A DNA stretch of 64,000 bases from Prosopocoilus inquinatus (taxonomy: Eukaryota; Arthropoda; Insecta; Coleoptera; Lucanidae), in the NCBI GenBank assembly GCA_036172665.1, contig CM069870.1, forward strand, positions 21,426,001 through 21,490,000, read 5' to 3'. Below the pieces are notes generated by a model that was given only the letters and a program-made list of their open reading frames with translations, made no database searches and was not told the DNA's origin. The translations under genes were made by a program, and so were the position numbers. Positions 58,400-64,000 of the stretch are shown here, one piece after another; positions within the stretch are counted from its first letter, which is position 1, and every line of letters begins with the position of its first letter.

Positions 58400-60720
58400 C
58401 AAACTTTCAGTTAAAACTTCGTCAGCGCTATCGATGCGATTTGATTTTATGTTAGTTTTATAAAATATTTATTTTAGTCTTATCTTTATCACCGATCGTC
58501 TTTTGATTTCTTTTTCTTAATCGACTTTATTTAATTCAATTTTTAATATAATCAATTGATCGAGCTTCGTTTTTTCTTTTAATACATTTCATTTTGCTTT
58601 TTATTTTTCTAACTATCAATTTATCAACTTTTGCATTTGTTTAATTTTCAATTGTTCATTTCTTGTTTTTTTCTTCGTTAACTCACAGTCACTCATATAT
58701 GTCAATTCATTTTACGCTTTAATTCCGTCGATTGATCACCATTTTTGGTGTCTCTTTTATTCGATTTGACTTTATTTTGTTTTTTAATTACTAATTATCC
58801 TGATTTTTAAAAAAAATATTTACAAATTAATGTTTGGGTCATGACAAAATTTGTCCATTTTGAAATCTATTTAACATATTATTATAGTTTTATACAACTT
58901 TTATTTTGATCCTAACTTTATTATCCCTTATTTTTTTATTCTTATTTGATTTTATTTAATTCAATCTTTAATAAAATCAATCGATCGAGCTATCTTTTTT
59001 CTTTTAATATACTTCATTTTGTTTTGTTTTCATTTTTTTATCAATAAATTTATCATCTCTTGTCTTTGTTTCTTCTTCTTTTTATTTTATTTGACTCGGT
59101 TTTATTTTTAGTTATCAATTGATCGTCTCTTGTTTTCTTTTCTGTTAACTCACCATCAGTCTGAGTTTATTTTACACTTCTTAATTCCCGTTGATCGTCA
59201 TTTTTGTTTTTAATTATTAATTATCCTGTTTTTTTTTAATATTTACAGATTAATTTTTGGGTCATGACAAAATTTGTCAATTTTTAAATCAATTTAACAC
59301 ACTATAATAGTTTTATACAATTTTTATTTTGGTTCTAACTTTCTCATTGTCCCTTATTTTTTATTTGATTTTATTTAATTCAATTTTTAAAAAAATCAAT
59401 CGATTTGATTTTTCTTTTAATAGATTTCATTTTGTTTAATTTTTATTTTTTTATCTATCAATTGATCACCTCTTGTCTTTGTATCTTCCCTTTTTATTTT
59501 ATTTGACTCGGTTTTATTTTTTGTTATCAATTGATCGTCTTTTGTTTTTTTTTTTCGTTAGCTCACAATCAGTCTGAGCTTATTTTACACTTCTTAAATC
59601 CCGTTGATTGATCGTCTTTTTTGTTGTCTCTTTTGTTCGATTTGACTTCATTTTGTTTTTTAATTATTAATTATCCTGTTTTTTTAATATTTACAGATTA
59701 GTTTTTGGGTCATGACAAAATTCGTCAATTTTTAAATCAATTTGACTAATTACTAGTTTTAAACAATTTTTATTTCGGTTCTAGCTTTATTTAACATCCC
59801 TTATGCTCTGTTTAATTTTTAATACAGTTGATTGATCGACCTTTCATTTTTCTTTCAATCGATTTTATTTGTTTTGTTTTTACTTTTTTGATTATTCATC
59901 AACTGATCGTCTTGTTTTGCGTTTTTCTTACGATTTGTTTTTATTTGACACGATTTTATTTTGAAATTATCAACTGGTCTTTTGTTTTTTTTTATTCGAT
60001 TTGGGTTAATTTCATTTTACATTTCAATGAAGCTATTTTTGGCTTTGGCTATATTTTATTTTTTTATTTTTATTACTAACTGATCGTCCTCTTTCTTCTT
60101 CTTTAAACTTTTAGTTGTGATGAGATTTGTAATTTTTGTATCGATTTGACTTTTGCACAATTTTCATTTTCGTCCTATCGATGAATTCGACGATCGTCTT
60201 TTTGTTTTTGTTTTATTCGACCTGACTGTATTTTAGAGGTATTTTAATTTTGATAAACAACTGAACATATTTCTTTTTTATTCGAGTCGGTTCAAATGTA
60301 TTTAATATCATTAAATAAATCTAATTTTCTTTCTATAAACTAGTTAGATTAGACCTCTGCTGATAATGACTTGCTAACTCCGATCACCTAAAATGCGCCT
60401 AGAAGTTCATCGAGCCTCAACCGACCCCTAAGGTTCATCGACCGTCAAGGGATTGATATCGACCCGATCGCATTGACTTTTATTTTATTTTTTAATTATT
60501 AACTGATCGTCTTTTTTCTTAACAGAATAAATATTTAGTTGTGAAATCCGTCAGTTTTTGCCTTTTACACAGTTTTTTTATTTTTGTCCTTGTTTTTCGT
60601 CATTGAATTCGACGATCGTTTTTAGTTTTCGTTTTATTCGACCTGCCCGTATTTTAGAAGTACACATTTTTATTTTGTTAGTCAATTGATCGCAATTTTT
60701 TATTTGAGCTGATTCAAATT
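58400..60720. repeat. T-rich tandem array, about 425-bp unit, five copies
   Basis: The anchor GTCATGACAAAATTTGTC or its variants falls at about 58841, 59264, 59712, 60120 and 60544, giving spacings of 423, 448, 408 and about 424 bp. Units share TTTTATACAATTTTTATTTT, ATCAATTGATCGTCT and TTTTACACTTCTTAA to varying degrees. The first three are most alike and the last two form a second subtype (ATTCGACGATCG, TTTTATTCGACCTG). This is the longest stretch of the GATCGTC-TTTTGTTTT family. Open frames are Phe-rich and not genes. Confidence 0.85.
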
Positions 60721-61845
60721 TATTTAATATTATTTGTAAACCTTTTACTTTTTCTCTAGCACTATGCCTTGTCGCCACCGGATATAGGCTTTTCACAAAA
60801 CACGAATCGTTCCCTGGAAATGTTAGGAAGGAATTCGAACGAAGCCTGATGACATTAGCCAAAACCAACGGAGCAAAATCTGATGTCAGTTAGAGCCAAT
60901 CCCAGTAAACGTCAAGCGCGAACGCAATTTGTAACTTCGCCACAATTACAAGCTGACAAAAAAGAAGCTTATTTCGCCTGAACAAGACAGCATAAAAAAC
61001 AGACGCGACGTTAAGCTTTATGATGATCTAGCCTCGACGTAAGATAAACAATCTATTTAATTCCCACGTTACGATCGCATTTTTTTTACAATCGCCTCTG
61101 CTCAAAACTGTCCTTGAAATGAACCACGAAAATGCGGAATAACTATGAACCAGTCAAATTAGGTCTCCGTTAACCAAGACTAATAACTCCGACCTCCTAA
61201 AAGACTCCCAGAGGTTCATCGGCCCCTTTTATGTCTTCATCGACGCCGTCGGGAACCTCTGCTTTAAAGAGTCGTAAAAAAGTTTTAAAAGTAAAGATCG
61301 TCAATACCAAATTATGACTGCCCCGGTTCTATTTAATTTTCTAAAGTTGTTTGAAACCTGTGGGTTTTAAATTTTAGTTTGCGAATAAAAGCAAAGAGGT
61401 GCGGTGCATTTTTTTAATAATGCAAGTGCAAACACGCTCGCCGTTTCCAGAAATAACATTTCCCATATCATTTTTTCTCACTTCGCAACATTAAAATTGT
61501 ATGAAAGCGTACACGTTACATGAAGTGAATGCTGCGCAGCACATTCCGTTTCGAATGTTGTTTGCTCTTAATCTAATATTCTTGGCGTGTGGAGGAAGAT
61601 AAGGTCTGTACCTCTATACGTTTCTTTCTGCGAGCTTTGAATAACGCGCAAAATGTTTTGTTAAAGAGGAGACGATTACCTTTTTCTCACAGTGAGTGTG
61701 TGAGAGAGAAAGAGAGAGTATTATTGTTCTCTTGTGTTTACTTGTTGACGAAACGAAAGAAACAGCTAGGGTCTTTTATTGCATATTTCGTGAAATATCC
61801 ATAGAAAATGTGAATATGAAATTCTGAATTAGGTGAATTATTAAA
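60721..61845. other. Non-coding stretch, partly repeat
   Basis: About 60887-61055 is the inverted relative of 53815-54013. About 60340-60450 and 61150-61260 are diverged direct copies (TTAACTCCGA/CTAACTCCGA, AGGTTCATCG). A GAGA run lies near 61702-61718. No gene. Confidence 0.5.
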
Positions 61846-61890
61846 TACGAGGGGAGGTTGAAAAGTTTTCTGCCTGAAGGACTTAAAGAA
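61846..61890. mobile_element. Solo mariner-like terminal repeat
   Basis: TACGAGGGGAGGTTGAAAAG then TTTTCTGCC is a typical mariner terminus preceded by a TA. No transposase and no second terminus were found up to the window end, so it is a fragment or a one-sided deletion. It differs from the terminus of the 56.6-kb element and represents another lineage. Confidence 0.5.
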
Positions 61891-63121
61891 GAAATACAGA
61901 AACGCAAAAAATTTTTTTATAGTATTAGAAACAAATATTCTCTTCACTCAACACCTTCAGTATTTCCACATGCGACGCTCATCAAATCTGTTTTGAAGTT
62001 GATTTCATTTTTTATAGTTTTATAGCTGCTAAAAGAGAGTTGGCTCGGCAATAAATGTCGTAAATTTTCTTTACTTAGAAGTCGGAGTCTCCTTTTGTTG
62101 AACGCTGCTCTACTATCCTTGCAAAAAAAATCGTACGCTTTGTCGGAATGTCCGGAATTTCTCTGACTGTGGTTATCACACTACGCTATTAGTTTTCGTT
62201 GTGTATAACCAAAAAGATCGACCGTACTAAAAAAAAAAAAATAAATGAAATAAAAATTCTCAGATTACATTTTTTTGAAAGTCCGCTTTCAGTCTCTGTT
62301 GAAAATTACATATTTTTAGAAAATGTTCCGATGATTTAGTCAGCGCTATTTATAGCCCCCGTTGTGTAAATTACAGCTTGAATTATACCATAGGTCAGAT
62401 CGTTCTGCAAAAGATAAATAATGTTTCCGACAAAAACGAAAAACGCGCGAAATTATCGTGAGAAAACTTTTATGGAGCGCAGGATATTTACACGTTTTCT
62501 CGAAAACAAATCCGAATGATTAATTAGTATTTGCATGAAACAACACGAAACACTCGCTTTCATACATTTTTGGTAATTAGGTTTGTTGATGATGGGCCGG
62601 CGAGATAATAAAACATCATGAAAATAAACAAAAACACAAAAAAAAAAAAAAAAAACAAAACTGATGTGATAATAAACGAGGTGTACAACGCATTTCTGTT
62701 TGCTTTTAATTAGAAATACTTCGTGAAGAAGATAGAAAAAAAAGAAAAAAAGAACATGATTAAAACAGGAAAACATTTGGAAAGGCGGTCGATATTCAAT
62801 TACCACAGGATTAGGAAACTCTATGCACCGCAACTGACTGCACATCGACAAGGAAGCATCCATTTACTTCGGATATCGGCCAAAAAACTCATTTTACATT
62901 TTATTTATTAATGTTACAAACCAATCAAACTGAAATTTACCGCCCCCGCCCGTTCATCCGATTGGGTCAATGCATATATACAGATTGTCTTACGCCATGT
63001 GTAACATACTCGTAGCAGTTTGCACGAGAGCAAAAACAATTGTAACTTCATTTGCACGTTAAACAAAAAAGCTTTCACTGGAGCATCTCGAAAAACACTG
63101 AGATAAAGGAAACGGCTTCGC
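61891..63121. other. Non-coding stretch
   Basis: No recognisable gene. The minus-strand frame at 62453-62863 has a poly-Phe core from an A-run and is not credible as a protein. Confidence 0.4.
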
Positions 63122-63515
63122 CGGTGTTGCCAACTCGGCATTTTTCAAACTTCGACAGAAACAAATCGTGTTGTGTCCTTCGAGTACGTATCATACCAAA
63201 TGACATTAATAAATTAATGAAAATGACATAAATAAATTAATGAAAATGACATTTAATAAATTAATGTCAGGGTTCTTTCTTTTTGTCTTGAAGGATTATC
63301 ACCAAATTTCTAATTATAATTTGTCCAAATTAAAATTAAAAAGAAAACTGTCTTAATTTATCTATCGGCAAAACTCAAAGCAGAAAAAAACTTAATGCTT
63401 AGATAATTCTAAAATTCCGTAAAAAAAATTAAAAATCGAAACCCAGAAAGAGAATTTAAAATTCAAAAGTTAAAAGCCAAAAAGCTAACACTCGAAATCC
63501 AATTAATTAATTAAG

Positions 63516-63830
63516 CTCCACTCAGCAACCCCTACTCAGTCCCAGCCAAAAAACATAAAAACTCCATTGGCGTCACGGCTAAGCCAAGCAAACGTAATCC
63601 GAGCAAAAAATAAAAACGCAAAAGCAAAAAATTGTAAAGTAAAAAAATTAAGTCCAGCAACCCCCAACTCAGTACCAGCCGGAAAACATGGAAACTGCTC
63701 CACTCAGCAACCCCTACTCAGTCCCAGCCAGAAAACATGAAAACTCCATTGGCGTCACGGCTAAGCCAAGCAAACGCAATCCGAGCAAAAAATAAAAACC
63801 CAAAAGTAAAAAATTGTAAACAGATAAAAT
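63516..63830. repeat. Near-identical 182-bp direct repeat
   Basis: CTCCACTCAGCAACCCCTAC starts at 63516 and 63698. The copies also share TTGGCGTCACGGCTAAGCC with almost no change. A third, shorter CAGCAACCCCCAACTCAGTA lies between them near 63655, so the unit itself contains an older internal duplication. Confidence 0.85.
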
Positions 63831-63877
63831 AGCGACATCTTACTGTCGCTTTTTGACCTGACATTGCAATGTCAGGT

Positions 63878-63995
63878 CAATTGCGATGTAAGAATGATGA
63901 ACAGATAAAATAGCAATATGTCGCTATTTTATCTGTTCTGATAAAATAGCAATATGTCGCTATTTTATCTGTTCATCATTCTTACATCGCAATTG
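63878..63995. repeat. 118-bp palindrome with two inner hairpins
   Basis: CAATTGCGATGTAAGAATGA at 63878 is mirrored by its inverted copy ending at 63995. The interior holds two tandem hairpins of the form GATAAAATAGC-AATATGTC-GCTATTTTATC. The block GACAGTAAGATGTCGC-type sequence before it (about 63825-63875) forms another small hairpin around TGACCTGACATTGCAATGTC. Confidence 0.85.
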
Positions 63996-64000
63996 CGAAT

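Larger units (their letters stand above)
63122..64000. mobile_element. Left part of a hAT-like element running off the window
   Basis: CGGTGTTGCCAACTCGGCAT at 63122, then TTTTTCAAACTTCG, matches the left end of the 18734 element (TTTTCAAACTTCGCA). Inside are a 23-bp tandem (AAATGACAT-AATAAATTAATG, three copies, 63199-63269), a 182-bp direct repeat and a palindromic block. The right end lies beyond the window. Confidence 0.5.

Noticed and set aside
1..64000. CRISPR array or prokaryotic system suggested by regular repeats
   Set aside because: Repeat units are long, diverged and intronic, with no short identical repeats and unique spacers, and no cas-like genes; the DNA is eukaryotic.

Overview
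This is AT-rich animal nuclear DNA, most likely from an insect. It has long introns, spliceosomal GT-AG exons and dense DNA-transposon debris (hAT, mariner, pogo-like, many foldback MITEs), with traces of an LTR element and a Penelope-like element. A beetle is plausible from the repeat style, but the sequence alone does not prove the order.

The only host gene I can identify runs on the minus strand: a Phactr-type phosphatase and actin regulator. Three internal exons are readable in transcription order: 56012-55848 (basic [11 protein letters not shown] block), 44871-44770 (N-terminal RPEL actin-binding motif) and 32285-32076 (proline/glutamine-rich). All three have GT-AG borders, and every junction is phase 1, so they join in frame across introns of about 11.0 and 12.5 kb. 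The C-terminal RPEL repeats and PP1-binding tail were not found, so they probably lie left of position 1; the first exon(s) lie right of 56012 and were not recognised. If so, almost the whole window left of 56 kb is intron. Two CpG-rich patches (44582-44672 and 23354-about 23720) carry short ATG-initiated reading frames on the same strand that end at a donor in the same phase. They are candidate alternative first exons.

Layout. 1-2 kb: intron with a diverged tandem array. 2.4-4.6 kb: nested non-coding hAT-type elements; the inner one has a perfect 8-bp target duplication and carries a complete hammerhead ribozyme. 8.3-9.2 kb: small tandem repeat and foldback MITEs. 13.5-13.8 kb: solo LTR with a 4-bp target duplication. 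14-17 kb: duplicated segments. 18.7-20.8 kb: another T-rich hAT element, followed by a degenerate hammerhead copy. 22.0-22.9 and 31.1-32.0 kb: two copies of one hAT MITE family; the second is young and ends 83 bp from a Phactr splice donor. 24-27 kb: A-rich repeat family. 28.4-29.7 kb: foldback and pogo-like MITE. 37.7-39.5 kb: satellite array of about 163-bp units with a 329-bp higher-order dimer. 41.6-42.5 kb: possible LTR. 42.6-44.3, 45.9-48.6 and 54.4-55.4 kb: kilobase-scale palindromes. 49.0-49.3 kb: GIY-YIG remnant of a Penelope-like element. 56.6-57.9 kb: full-length but dead mariner. 58.4-60.7 kb: tandem T-rich repeat of about 425 bp. 63.1-64 kb: start of another hAT-like element, ending in a palindrome cut by the window edge.

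No tRNA, rRNA, CRISPR or prokaryotic-type operon is visible. Most short open frames in the window are chance or repeat-derived.
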